From the NCBI GenBank assembly GCA_030146225.1, contig JASLCA010000351.1, positions 1 to 5,900 on the forward strand: a stretch of DNA of 5,900 bases, written 5' to 3'. Position numbers and translations under genes: made by a program. The DNA comes from Sphingobacterium sp. (lineage in GTDB: Bacteria > Bacteroidota > Bacteroidia > Sphingobacteriales > Sphingobacteriaceae). The notes under the pieces were generated by a model. That model did not search any database. It was not told the origin of the DNA and saw only the letters and a program-made list of their open reading frames with translations. Of this stretch, positions 1 to 5,900 are shown piece by piece (position 1 is the stretch's first letter; each line of letters begins with the position of its first letter).

Positions 1-51
1 TCCCTTATCGCCTACGGCATCTCCAAGCAGAAAGCCCCGCCCTCAATCTAA
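1..51 (+). CDS. Possible C-terminal end of an upstream gene (partial)
   Basis: Frame 1 is open from the window edge and ends with TAA at 49-51, giving 16 visible residues (SLIAYGISKQKAPPSI). The stretch is clearly richer in G and C than the spacer after it, which suggests coding sequence. The other two forward frames are also open here (frame 2 to about 91, frame 3 to about 110), so the frame choice is an inference. The fragment is too short to assign a family. If real, it is a + strand gene lying upstream of, and co-directional with, the FkbM-like gene. Confidence 0.35.
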   Translation, partial: SLIAYGISKQKAPPSI

Positions 52-192
52 AAAAGCAAGGCATGAACAAGCACACCGCAGCCTATCCTAGCCTTCAAAA
101 AAAACAATGCTAAAATGCGCTGAATCAAACACTTGGAATTAAAAAAATCATTATTTTAGTTATCGCAATTATTTCACCTCAACTTCAATGAC
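52..192 (+). other. Spacer upstream of the FkbM-like gene; weak promoter candidate
   Basis: This AT-rich spacer of about 140 bp holds no credible gene on either strand. TATTTTAG at 152-159 matches the Bacteroidota -7 consensus TAnnTTTG at all but one position. A TTG lies upstream at 133-135, but the 16-nt gap is shorter than the usual 19-21 nt, so the promoter call is weak. AAGGC at 58-62 can pair with GCCTT further on, just before a run of A, but the loop is long and the stem short, so I do not call a terminator. The minimal frame ATG ACA TGA at 188-196 overlaps the start of the next gene. Confidence 0.25.
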
Positions 193-918
193 ATGATAAA
201 CTTTAAAAACGAACTCTTAAAGCATATCCCTATACATAAGCTTTTCTTCCAACGCTCTTATTCACAGTATGGAGAAGATATGCTTTTAAGGGGATTTTGT
301 AATGCTCAGAAAGCCTATAAAGGCTACTACGTGGACGTGGGGGCACATCATCCTTATATATTTTCAAATAGCATGCATTTCTATCAAAAGGGATGGCGAG
401 GCATAAATATCGAGCCTTACCCCGCAGCCCATAAGCTCTTTAAAATCTTTAGGCGGAAAGATATAAACCTCAACATGGGCATTAGTGCGCAAGAACAGGA
501 GCTTACGTACTATTGCTTTAAGGATGCCTCTTTAAATACTTTTTCCAAGGATTCTGCTGAAGAACTTGACATGCAAGCCAATAATCATTACATCACAAAA
601 GCTATTCCCATCAAAACACTCCCGCTCAGGGTGCTCTTTGACAGGTATTTACCGCCTGGACAAGAAATTGATTTTCTGAGCATAAACACGGCTAGTTCTG
701 CACTTCAAACCCTGCAATCCAACGATTGGAAGTTGTATCAGCCTGCACATGTCTTAATCGCAGACAAGCCTGCATATGAAGAGATAAAGCATGCGTCAAG
801 TTATCAATTCTTAATTGACAAAAGCTATAGACTCAGCGCTCAGACACGAAGAATGTTACTTTTCAGCAGGAAGAAAAATGTTAAAAACGTTTTCTCAAGC
901 TCTGCACTAAAGAGATAA
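193..918 (+). CDS. FkbM-family methyltransferase-like protein with altered motif
   Basis: This 241-residue protein resembles FkbM-type SAM-dependent methyltransferases, which often O-methylate sugars or polyketides and are common in polysaccharide loci. Visible hallmarks are SQYGED (24-29), the SAM-binding strand and loop VDVGAHHP (47-54) and GWRGINIEP (67-75). The segment IDFLSINTASSALQTLQSND (159-178) lines up with the usual IDFLSIDVEG motif of the family. Here the expected D is N165, the expected E is A167 and a further acidic position is A170. The usual VVE strand is replaced by LIAD. Fold and length are intact, so it may be catalytically altered or inactive rather than truncated. The ATG at 193 has no Shine-Dalgarno sequence. 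The 3' end overlaps the convergent flippase gene by 38 bp. Substrate unknown; a glycan is inferred from the neighbour. Confidence 0.8.
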   Translation: MINFKNELLKHIPIHKLFFQRSYSQYGEDMLLRGFCNAQKAYKGYYVDVGAHHPYIFSNSMHFYQKGWRGINIEPYPAAHKLFKIFRRKDINLNMGISAQEQELTYYCFKDASLNTFSKDSAEELDMQANNHYITKAIPIKTLPLRVLFDRYLPPGQEIDFLSINTASSALQTLQSNDWKLYQPAHVLIADKPAYEEIKHASSYQFLIDKSYRLSAQTRRMLLFSRKKNVKNVFSSSALKR

Positions 919-2227
919 ACAATAAAGATTTTAGCAGCACCAGCCCATGCGCGCGAGTTTTAGGGAATAGCAATATCGCAAATGCAGATACAAAGTAGGA
1001 ACAGACCGTGCTAATTGCCGCCCCCGTAAGGCCAATTCTAGGAATTAAATAGGTATTGAGGCTAATGTTTGTGATTGCTCCTAAAATCGTACGATACAGG
1101 CTTATCTTGGTATACCCCTCGGCCAAAAGGTATTGAGAACTCGCGGTGCCTAAGAATACAAATATACAGCCCCAGGCATTTATCTGTAATACACGAGCAC
1201 CTTCCATAAACTCTGGATGCTTTGCATAAAAGAGCTGATAAAGAGTCGGGGCAATAAGGGTTATGCCCAAGGCAATAGTCACCGCAATAACCATCATTAA
1301 ATCATAAAGGTTGGACATCCGCTTTTGATACACCTCAGGTTGATTATGCTGATAGTTAATAATTGCAGGAAAAAGAGCCGTGCAAAGTGCAACAGGTATA
1401 AAGTAGGTGCTTTCGGTATACTGTATCGTTGTGCTATAAACCCCGAGGGCCTCCTTTCCTAAATAGGCATCGACCATCAATTGTCCGATACGCATATAGA
1501 TACTGATAAATATAGCAGAAAAGGCTAATGGCCAGCCCAGGGTGAGAATACTTCTGGCAATTGCCTTGTCGTATTTCCAGGCAAAGATGCTATTACCTTC
1601 TTTTCGATAAAGATAAACATAACCAATGTTTAGCAAAAGCACATCCACCACAAGCATTATAATAAACATGTCTACACTAGCCTTTGCCAAGACCAAACCC
1701 AGCTTTAATAATGCCGAGAAGATATTGGCTCCTACCTGTGCCAGCATAATCATCTTGCCCTGCGTTTGGGATTGAAAATAACTGTCAATAATTTGTATAG
1801 ACTGTATAATACAGATTAGCGAAACAATCCCGATATGATGAAAGGAAGCTGCTGGTGGATTATCGGTATACTGAGCCAGTAGATAATACACCCCTAGTAC
1901 CACAGGGATAGCAATCATTCCGCCCCACAAGCGTATCCTAAAGGCTGAGCCTAAAAGCTCATTCTTAAGTTCCGGCTTCTTCAGCAATTGACGCGTTACA
2001 ATGGTATCCGTACCCAATGTACATAAGCCAATAAAGAGACTCAAAAAGGTTAAGGGATAATTTAAGGTACCATTTAGACCAGCCCCTAGGTAGTTGGGTA
2101 GCAAAAGGGCGGTAACAAGCATCTTAATAAATAATGAACCAACACGGGCTAGCATTAACCAACCCGTGTTTTTAAAATATTTATTAAATGCTGCTGGCGA
2201 AAAACCAGGCAATGTAGGTATCTTCAT
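881..2227 (-). CDS. Polysaccharide flippase, Wzx-like (MOP superfamily)
   Basis: This is a 448-residue polytopic membrane protein with roughly 12-14 hydrophobic segments and short charged loops. It resembles the polysaccharide transporter (PST) branch of the MOP flippases, which move lipid-linked oligosaccharides across the inner membrane. An N-terminal amphipathic start (MKIPTLPGF) leads into the first helix. The GWPLAFSAIFISIYMRIGQL segment in the middle and the SQYLLAEGYTKISLYRTILG segment near the C-terminus are typical of the family, and the length is normal. The reading frame can extend four codons upstream to a TTG at 2239, but the ATG at 2227 is the better start. It lies 46 bp downstream of the deoR-type gene on the same strand with no clear terminator between, so read-through is plausible. 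The last 38 bp, encoding a basic tail ending LRKRF, overlap the FkbM-like gene. The exported glycan cannot be told from sequence. Confidence 0.88.
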   Translation of the reverse strand: MKIPTLPGFSPAAFNKYFKNTGWLMLARVGSLFIKMLVTALLLPNYLGAGLNGTLNYPLTFLSLFIGLCTLGTDTIVTRQLLKKPELKNELLGSAFRIRLWGGMIAIPVVLGVYYLLAQYTDNPPAASFHHIGIVSLICIIQSIQIIDSYFQSQTQGKMIMLAQVGANIFSALLKLGLVLAKASVDMFIIMLVVDVLLLNIGYVYLYRKEGNSIFAWKYDKAIARSILTLGWPLAFSAIFISIYMRIGQLMVDAYLGKEALGVYSTTIQYTESTYFIPVALCTALFPAIINYQHNQPEVYQKRMSNLYDLMMVIAVTIALGITLIAPTLYQLFYAKHPEFMEGARVLQINAWGCIFVFLGTASSQYLLAEGYTKISLYRTILGAITNISLNTYLIPRIGLTGAAISTVCSYFVSAFAILLFPKTRAHGLVLLKSLLFISLVQSLRKRF

Positions 2228-2273
2228 ATAGTTACACAACCGTAGGTCGCGCCGAAACAGTATAGTCCTAAAA

Positions 2274-3017
2274 CTACAGTATGGTTAAAGACTTTGCAAA
2301 TGCTTTCAACTTTTCGTTATTCGGATTCAGGTCCGTTACCAAGTAGGATACATCACGTAAGGGTGCTACACGCATCTTTTGATTTGAATTTAACTTCTCA
2401 GCAATACTTAAGATCACAACCTTCTGAGAAGCCTTAATCATAGCGCGTTTTATTTGTACAACTTCCCAATCCGAATCAGTTATACCTTCGTCAACCGAAA
2501 GACTGTTTGTACCTAGAAGACAGAGGTCCACACGAATTTCTGAAAGCTCATTGATCACCTGCGCACCAGTAACAATATTGGTGTTTCTAGAGAGTTTACC
2601 TCCAACTAGAATAACGTCGATATTGTCCTTTTCTGCCAGCTCCAAAGCCACCAATGGGCTAATGGTAAAGAAGGTACATTGCACATCATTGGGGATCAAT
2701 CGAGCGAGCTCAATCATGGTTGTTCCACCTCCCACCAAAACGGTCATTCCATTTTGAATAAGAGATATTGCTTTTTTAGCAATTTCTTTCTTGGACTCCT
2801 TAGCATAGACATTTCCTTCCTGAAATGGAAACTGAAATGACTTTGATAAGGCGCCTCCGTATACTTTAAGCACCTGCCCATTTTCTGCTAATTCATTTAA
2901 ATCTCTTCGTATAGTATCCTCCGAAACATTTAGTTGTACACTAAGATCCGAAGACAATACTTTATTATGCAGATTAATCTGATGAATGATATAGGCTTGT
3001 CTCTCTTCCTTTAACAT
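2274..3017 (-). CDS. DeoR/GlpR-family transcriptional regulator
   Basis: This 247-residue protein has the full two-domain DeoR layout. An N-terminal winged helix-turn-helix spans about 1-56, with recognition helix VSEDTIRRDL (31-40) and wing KVYGGAL (51-57). A C-terminal sugar-phosphate sensor domain covers about 75-235. Sensor landmarks are the phosphate-loop-like GGGTT (96-100), TISPLVALELA (118-128), VILVGGKLSRNT (135-146), DLCLLGTNSL (164-173) and KRAM (190-193). The loop reads GGGTT where many members have DSGTT, so ligand details may differ. Family members usually repress sugar or nucleoside catabolism genes and are released by a phosphorylated sugar. No catabolic gene is nearby, so the target is unknown. 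The ATG at 3017 is a natural start. The gene follows the 119-residue gene after 22 bp, consistent with one transcript. Confidence 0.92.
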   Translation of the reverse strand: MLKEERQAYIIHQINLHNKVLSSDLSVQLNVSEDTIRRDLNELAENGQVLKVYGGALSKSFQFPFQEGNVYAKESKKEIAKKAISLIQNGMTVLVGGGTTMIELARLIPNDVQCTFFTISPLVALELAEKDNIDVILVGGKLSRNTNIVTGAQVINELSEIRVDLCLLGTNSLSVDEGITDSDWEVVQIKRAMIKASQKVVILSIAEKLNSNQKMRVAPLRDVSYLVTDLNPNNEKLKAFAKSLTIL

Positions 3018-3039
3018 GGTAAATTAATTAGGTTATAAT

Positions 3040-3399
3040 TTATGCATTAGCAGCTGAATCATCATCTGCTGGTTTAATCTTTGTTATGCCAGCCTTAAAT
3101 CTAGGCTTAAAGCCCGCTGGCTTGCTGGCTGTAGCTGTACTACTTTCAACTAATTCATCCACAAGGTCTGAGGTCTGTTTTAGCGCAGGAGTAGCAACCT
3201 TCTCTTTAGAAACTACTTCCGGCACTAGCAAATACAGCTTACGAAGTTTATTAAACCAGAATTTTTTAGAATGATCGAAACTTTTCGGCCCCATTTCAGC
3301 ATAATGATGCACAAATTCATTGTAGAGAGACTGATCGCCGCTTTTCAGCTGCATCAGGTCAATTCTTTTTTTCTCAAAAAACTCCTCGAACGTTACCAT
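3040..3399 (-). CDS. Conserved-looking hypothetical protein, 119 residues
   Basis: I cannot assign a function. The N-terminal half (about 1-60) looks compact, helical and constrained: FFEKKRIDLMQL (7-18), LYNEFVHHYAEMG (25-37), then KSFDHSKKFWFNKLRKLY (39-56), rich in aromatic and basic residues. I recall similar short proteins with an 'MGxKSFDHxKKFWFNKLR' block in Sphingobacteriales, but cannot verify that here. The C-terminal half (about 62-119) is low complexity, rich in A, K, P, S and T, with a basic stretch FKPRFKAGITKIKP (97-110) and an acidic end. It is probably disordered. There is no signal peptide or membrane segment, so a cytoplasmic location is likely. The basic segments could contact nucleic acid or the ribosome, but that is speculation. 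Start ATG at 3399; the DeoR-type gene follows after 22 bp, probably in the same operon. Confidence 0.75.
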   Translation of the reverse strand: MVTFEEFFEKKRIDLMQLKSGDQSLYNEFVHHYAEMGPKSFDHSKKFWFNKLRKLYLLVPEVVSKEKVATPALKQTSDLVDELVESSTATASKPAGFKPRFKAGITKIKPADDDSAANA

Positions 3400-3611
3400 T
3401 TTACTAGAAAAAACTCATAGAATTTGATTAACAGCCTACCGAATAGCTAAAAATCTTTTAGGAATACCACGCAAAGGAGCTGGCTTGTATGAGAAAACAT
3501 CCTTCAAGTATTCATAAAAAAGCTTTTCAATTTGCTAAAAACACTCGGATAAACTCCATAAGAAACCAGTCCGCTTTTTCAATCGGTTCCTTAAAAGACT
3601 AAATGTAGTAA
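3400..3611. other. Unassigned spacer with competing short reading frames
   Basis: This stretch separates the yebC terminator from the 119-residue gene and must carry that gene's promoter, although I find no exact TAnnTTTG on the minus strand. On the + strand, 3489-3602 encodes 37 residues (MRKHPSSIHKKAFQFAKNTR to a final SLKD). It is preceded by AAAGGAG at 3473-3479 and followed by the hairpin from 3612. On the minus strand, frame 3598-3527 (SFKEPIEKADWFLMEF..) and frame 3534-3436 (QIEKLFYEYLKDVF.. ending RFLAIR) both read like protein. They would join with a single +1 shift near 3535. None of these is long enough to call as a gene. A decayed minus-strand gene, a small + strand gene and plain spacer all remain possible. 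Confidence 0.4.
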
Positions 3612-3656
3612 ATATTAATAAAAAAGAGGGCTAAAAACCCTCTTTTTTATTAATAT
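3612..3656 (-). terminator. Rho-independent terminator downstream of yebC
   Basis: A perfect 19-bp inverted repeat (3612-3630 with 3638-3656) encloses a 7-nt loop (CTAAAAA on the + strand). The core GAGGG/CCCTC is flanked by A and T runs, so either strand yields a GC-rich hairpin top followed by a U tract. It begins 12 nt past the yebC stop codon and is the natural end of the tdh-yebC transcript. Its symmetry would let it also stop + strand transcription, although no firm + strand gene ends here. Confidence 0.93.
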
Positions 3657-3668
3657 AGCAAAATCTTA

Positions 3669-4394
3669 TTATTCCATATTATGATATACAGCCTGTACAT
3701 CATCATCTTCTTCAATCTTATCAATAAGTTTCAAGACATCCGCTGCCTCTTCCTCTGTCAAAGAAGTGTGAGACAAAGCAATACGCTCTAACTTAGCTGA
3801 AGTAACTTCAATATTTTTCTCTTCAAGTAAACTCTGCATATTTCCAAAATCCTCAAATGAGGTTTGAACAACTACGACATCATTTCCTTCTTCATCTGAC
3901 TCTAAGTATAGCTCCTCTAATCCGCCATCAATCAATTCCAATTCCAGCTCTTCAACATCCACATTTTCCCCAGCTGCAAAACGAAAAATAGATTTGCGTT
4001 GAAAGATAAAGTCCAAAGAACCTGTCTTGCCCAAAGATCCACCTAGTTTAGCAAAATAGCTTCTGATATTCGCTACAGTCCTATTGGTGTTGTCAGTAGC
4101 CGTTTCGATAAGAACCGGCACACCATGTGGCCCATAACCTTCATAAACGTACTCTTCATAACCTTTAGCATCCTTCTCAGAGGCACGCTTAATTGCTGCC
4201 TCAACACGATCCTTAGGCATATTTACTGCCTTCGCATTCTGTATAGCAGTACGTAAACGTGCATTATTCTCCGGATGTGGTCCACCCTCTTTTACGGCAA
4301 TGGCAATCTCTTTTCCAAGGCGCGTAAACTGTATGGCCATCTTAGCCCAACGTTTAAATTTTCTTTCTTTACGGAATTCAAAAGCTCTTCCCAT
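3669..4394 (-). CDS. yebC: YebC/PmpR-family (TACO1-like) protein
   Basis: This full-length 241-residue cytoplasmic protein matches the YebC/PmpR family. The N-terminal helical domain includes RWAKMAIQFTRLGKEI (15-30), NARLRTAIQNAKAVNMPKDR (44-63) and AAIKRASEK (66-74). The signature EGYGPHGVPVLIETATDNTN (85-104), RTVANIRSYFAKLGGSLG (105-122) and the acidic C-terminal domain ending in DDVQAVYHNME follow in order. The family was long annotated as transcriptional regulators. More recent work on bacterial YebC and mitochondrial TACO1 supports a ribosome-associated role in translating proline-rich stretches. The N-terminus reads MGRAFEFRKERKFKRWAK rather than the common MAGHSKWANIKHRK, which I take to be a Bacteroidota-type variant. 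The start lies 2 nt past the threonine dehydrogenase stop, suggesting coupled translation. The transcript ends at the 3612-3656 hairpin. Confidence 0.95.
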   Translation of the reverse strand: MGRAFEFRKERKFKRWAKMAIQFTRLGKEIAIAVKEGGPHPENNARLRTAIQNAKAVNMPKDRVEAAIKRASEKDAKGYEEYVYEGYGPHGVPVLIETATDNTNRTVANIRSYFAKLGGSLGKTGSLDFIFQRKSIFRFAAGENVDVEELELELIDGGLEELYLESDEEGNDVVVVQTSFEDFGNMQSLLEEKNIEVTSAKLERIALSHTSLTEEEAADVLKLIDKIEEDDDVQAVYHNME

Positions 4395-4396
4395 TT

Positions 4397-5344
4397 TTAT
4401 AAGTTTGTTTTGAGATTTTCTATCATATCTTTTGTCATGGCCGCTAAATCAAAGGTTGGCTTCCAGCCCCAATCTTTACGAGCATATGCATCATCGATGC
4501 TTGCTGGCCAAGAATCGGCTATCGCCTGACGCGGGTCATTTTCTACATAAGACATCTCAAAATTAGGAAGAATTTTTTTAATTTCTTCAGCAATCATCTC
4601 AGGTGTAAAGGAAATACCTGCTAAATTATAACTTGAACGTATGCTTAGGCTTTCCGCAGGAGCATCCATTAAGTCTATAGTCCCACGAACCGCATCGTCC
4701 ATATACAACATCGGAAGCTCTGTGTTAGCGGACAAGAAACTCGCATATTTCCCCTGCTTTAAGGCTTCGAAAAAGATATGTACCGCATAGTCAGTAGTCC
4801 CGCCTCCAGGAGCAGTCTTCCAAGATATAATCCCAGGATAACGTATGCTACGAATATCCAAGCCATATTTCTGGTGATAATACTCACACAAACGTTCTCC
4901 AGCTAGCTTACTAATCCCGTAAATACTATTCGGATCCATCACACAGTATTGCGCTGTATTTTGCTTAGGTGAATGTGGCCCAAAAACGGCAATAGAACTC
5001 GGCCAAAAGATCTTCTTTATGCCCAATTCGATCGCTAAATCCAATACGTTCAGCAAGCCATTCATATTCAGATCCCAAGCTTTCTGCGGATATTGCTCTC
5101 CAGTAGCCGATAGCATCGCAGCCAAAAGGTACACTTGAGTTGGTTTATATTTTACTAATAAAGCCTTTACAGCTTCTTTATCTAAGACATTAATCGTTTC
5201 AAAAACCTCTCCATCTTTAGGTGAAGCAGGAGGTCTAATATCGGACGTAATGACATTCTCTGGGCCAAATTTTTGGCGGAGTGCAACTGCCAACTCGGAT
5301 CCGATTTGACCATTTGCACCAATCATAATAATTCGCTCTCTCAT
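4397..5344 (-). CDS. tdh: L-threonine 3-dehydrogenase, SDR type (NAD-dependent)
   Basis: This 315-residue protein belongs to the extended short-chain dehydrogenase/epimerase superfamily and matches the SDR-type threonine dehydrogenases. These oxidise L-threonine with NAD+ to 2-amino-3-oxobutyrate, which is then cleaved to glycine and acetyl-CoA by a separate ligase (not in this window). Visible features are the nucleotide-binding GANGQIG (9-15), WPSSIAVFG (114-122) with the catalytic serine, and the catalytic pair Y142 and K146 in YGISK. Also present are RYPGIIS (168-174), PGGGTTDYAV (179-188), LPMLYMDDA (210-218) and RQAIADSWPASIDD (272-285). The last blocks distinguish it from sugar epimerases. 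The frame extends two codons to a GTG at 5350, but that base is part of the -7 promoter box, so the ATG at 5344 is chosen. yebC follows after 2 nt. Confidence 0.93.
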   Translation of the reverse strand: MRERIIMIGANGQIGSELAVALRQKFGPENVITSDIRPPASPKDGEVFETINVLDKEAVKALLVKYKPTQVYLLAAMLSATGEQYPQKAWDLNMNGLLNVLDLAIELGIKKIFWPSSIAVFGPHSPKQNTAQYCVMDPNSIYGISKLAGERLCEYYHQKYGLDIRSIRYPGIISWKTAPGGGTTDYAVHIFFEALKQGKYASFLSANTELPMLYMDDAVRGTIDLMDAPAESLSIRSSYNLAGISFTPEMIAEEIKKILPNFEMSYVENDPRQAIADSWPASIDDAYARKDWGWKPTFDLAAMTKDMIENLKTNL

Positions 5345-5349
5345 TGCCA

Positions 5350-5381
5350 CAAAGATAGTTCATTTTTAAATCATCTGTCAA
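5350..5381 (-). promoter_or_regulatory. Bacteroidota-type promoter for tdh-yebC
   Basis: On the minus strand, TTGACA at 5381-5376 is followed by TATCTTTG at 5357-5350. The second is an exact match to the Bacteroidota -7 consensus TAnnTTTG. The gap from TTG to TA is 21 nt, within the expected range. Transcription should start a few bases past 5350, at or very near the tdh ATG (5344). The TTG overlaps the TGA stop codon (5380-5378) of the upstream lamin-tail gene. Confidence 0.75.
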
Positions 5382-5900
5382 TAGTTAGGCTGCTGTTTTA
5401 CTAAAACAAAACTCTCTTTAAACGATTGAAAATGACCCGTAGAAGTATACAATTCTGCAAAGCAGAGGTAGAAGCCTGCTGGGCAGACTCGTCCAAGCTG
5501 ATCCCGACCATCCCAACGTACTTCCCCTTGGCTACCTGCACTCTGGTTGCGAATCAATCGGTTGACTACGCTTCCTCTTTCATCATAAATAGTAATACTT
5601 AGCATGGGATTATCTATAACTAAGCTATAGCCAATAACCAAGAAATCCTCGAAACCATCTCCATCAGGAGAGAGCGATTTGCTGTGTAAAAAAACTTTAT
5701 TTTGACCCGTATTTTTTTCCACATAACTCGAATTTTCATAGCCTGGAGTCGCTCCTCCTGCCAAAATAGCTGCAGAACTAAAGCTACCCGCAGCATTTGT
5801 CTCCACATTATACCCCCTTCTTTCCAAAGAGATCCCCTTCACAGTATGCAAAAATGGCTGATGCATGCTGCTCGAATACCGTAAGCTATCCAGCATAATC
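5378..5900 (-). CDS. Lamin-tail domain surface protein, C-terminal part (partial)
   Basis: Only the last 173 complete codons are visible. The frame stays open past the window edge: the ATG at 5896 is internal and preceded by an in-frame ATT. Counting from that methionine, residues 1-57 resemble the end of a lamin-tail domain (DSLRYSSSMHQP, GISLERRGYN, SSAAILAGGATPGYENSS). Residues about 68-166 form a FlgD-like immunoglobulin-type domain: SLSPDGDGFEDFLVIGYSL (74-92), SITIYDERGSVVNRLI (100-115), GEVRWDGRDQLG (124-135), PAGFYLCFAELY (139-150). Large Bacteroidota proteins with this arrangement are usually exported to the cell surface or medium, and an N-terminal signal peptide is expected outside the window. 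Function is structural or unknown. The gene ends with TGA at 5380-5378, 33 bp before the tdh start, with no terminator between, so read-through into tdh is possible. Confidence 0.85.
   Translation of the reverse strand, partial: IMLDSLRYSSSMHQPFLHTVKGISLERRGYNVETNAAGSFSSAAILAGGATPGYENSSYVEKNTGQNKVFLHSKSLSPDGDGFEDFLVIGYSLVIDNPMLSITIYDERGSVVNRLIRNQSAGSQGEVRWDGRDQLGRVCPAGFYLCFAELYTSTGHFQSFKESFVLVKQQPNY

Noticed and set aside
58..110. Possible hairpin AAGGC..GCCTT followed by an A run
   Set aside because: The stem is 5 bp with a loop of more than 25 nt, and the trailing run is A, not T, on the + strand, so it is not a terminator for the upstream fragment.
2551..2757. 68-codon + strand frame inside the DeoR-type gene
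   Set aside because: It lies entirely antisense to a well-supported gene and its translation resembles no protein family.
3086..3274. 62-codon + strand frame opposite the 119-residue gene
   Set aside because: It is the antisense of the low-complexity tail, and the minus-strand frame is longer and better supported.
4275..4529. 84-codon + strand frame spanning the tdh-yebC junction
   Set aside because: It crosses two strongly supported minus-strand genes and has no recognisable motif.
4397..5344. Annotation as a UDP-sugar epimerase of the polysaccharide locus
   Set aside because: The general fold fits, but PGGGTTDYAV, LPMLYMDDA and RQAIADSWPASIDD are characteristic of SDR-type threonine dehydrogenase, and the gene has its own promoter and terminator.
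5620..5884. Short frames on both strands inside the lamin-tail gene
   Set aside because: They are out-of-frame shadows of a domain-bearing gene.

Overview
The window looks like a chromosomal stretch from a Bacteroidota bacterium, most likely Sphingobacteriales or a relative. Four things point there. Gene starts lack Shine-Dalgarno sequences. There is a good match to the Bacteroidota promoter (TTG, 21 nt, TAnnTTTG) ahead of the threonine dehydrogenase gene. One gene ends with a lamin-tail domain followed by a FlgD-like 'SPDGDGFEDF' domain. The short-chain (SDR-type) threonine dehydrogenase and the YebC variant also fit the phylum. The genus cannot be fixed from the sequence alone.

Left part (1-2227). 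A probable last 16 codons of an upstream + strand gene (1-51) is followed by a gene-free spacer. Next comes a + strand FkbM-type methyltransferase-like gene (193-918) whose second conserved motif has lost its acidic residues. It meets a minus-strand polysaccharide flippase gene (881-2227) tail to tail, and their coding sequences overlap by 38 bp. These two genes look like the edge of a surface-polysaccharide locus.

Middle (2274-3656). A DeoR/GlpR-type regulator (2274-3017) lies 22 bp downstream of a 119-residue protein of unknown function (3040-3399), both on the minus strand and probably co-transcribed. The flippase follows 46 bp further on and could share the transcript. Upstream of the 119-residue gene is about 210 bp without a convincing gene, but with competing short reading frames on both strands. 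That stretch ends at a perfect 19-bp hairpin (3612-3656).

Right part (3669-5900). Three minus-strand genes lie in tandem: the C-terminal part of a lamin-tail surface protein that runs off the window, an NAD-dependent L-threonine 3-dehydrogenase, and a YebC-family protein. The dehydrogenase has its own promoter, whose TTG element overlaps the stop codon of the lamin-tail gene. Its transcript is predicted to be leaderless or nearly so. The yebC start lies only 2 nt beyond the dehydrogenase stop, so the two are probably translationally coupled and end at the 3612-3656 hairpin.

I see no CRISPR array, tRNA, rRNA, insertion sequence or convincing undescribed defence or mobile system. The most interesting points are the altered FkbM motif, the convergent coding overlap, the leaderless tdh-yebC unit and the unexplained 3400-3611 stretch.
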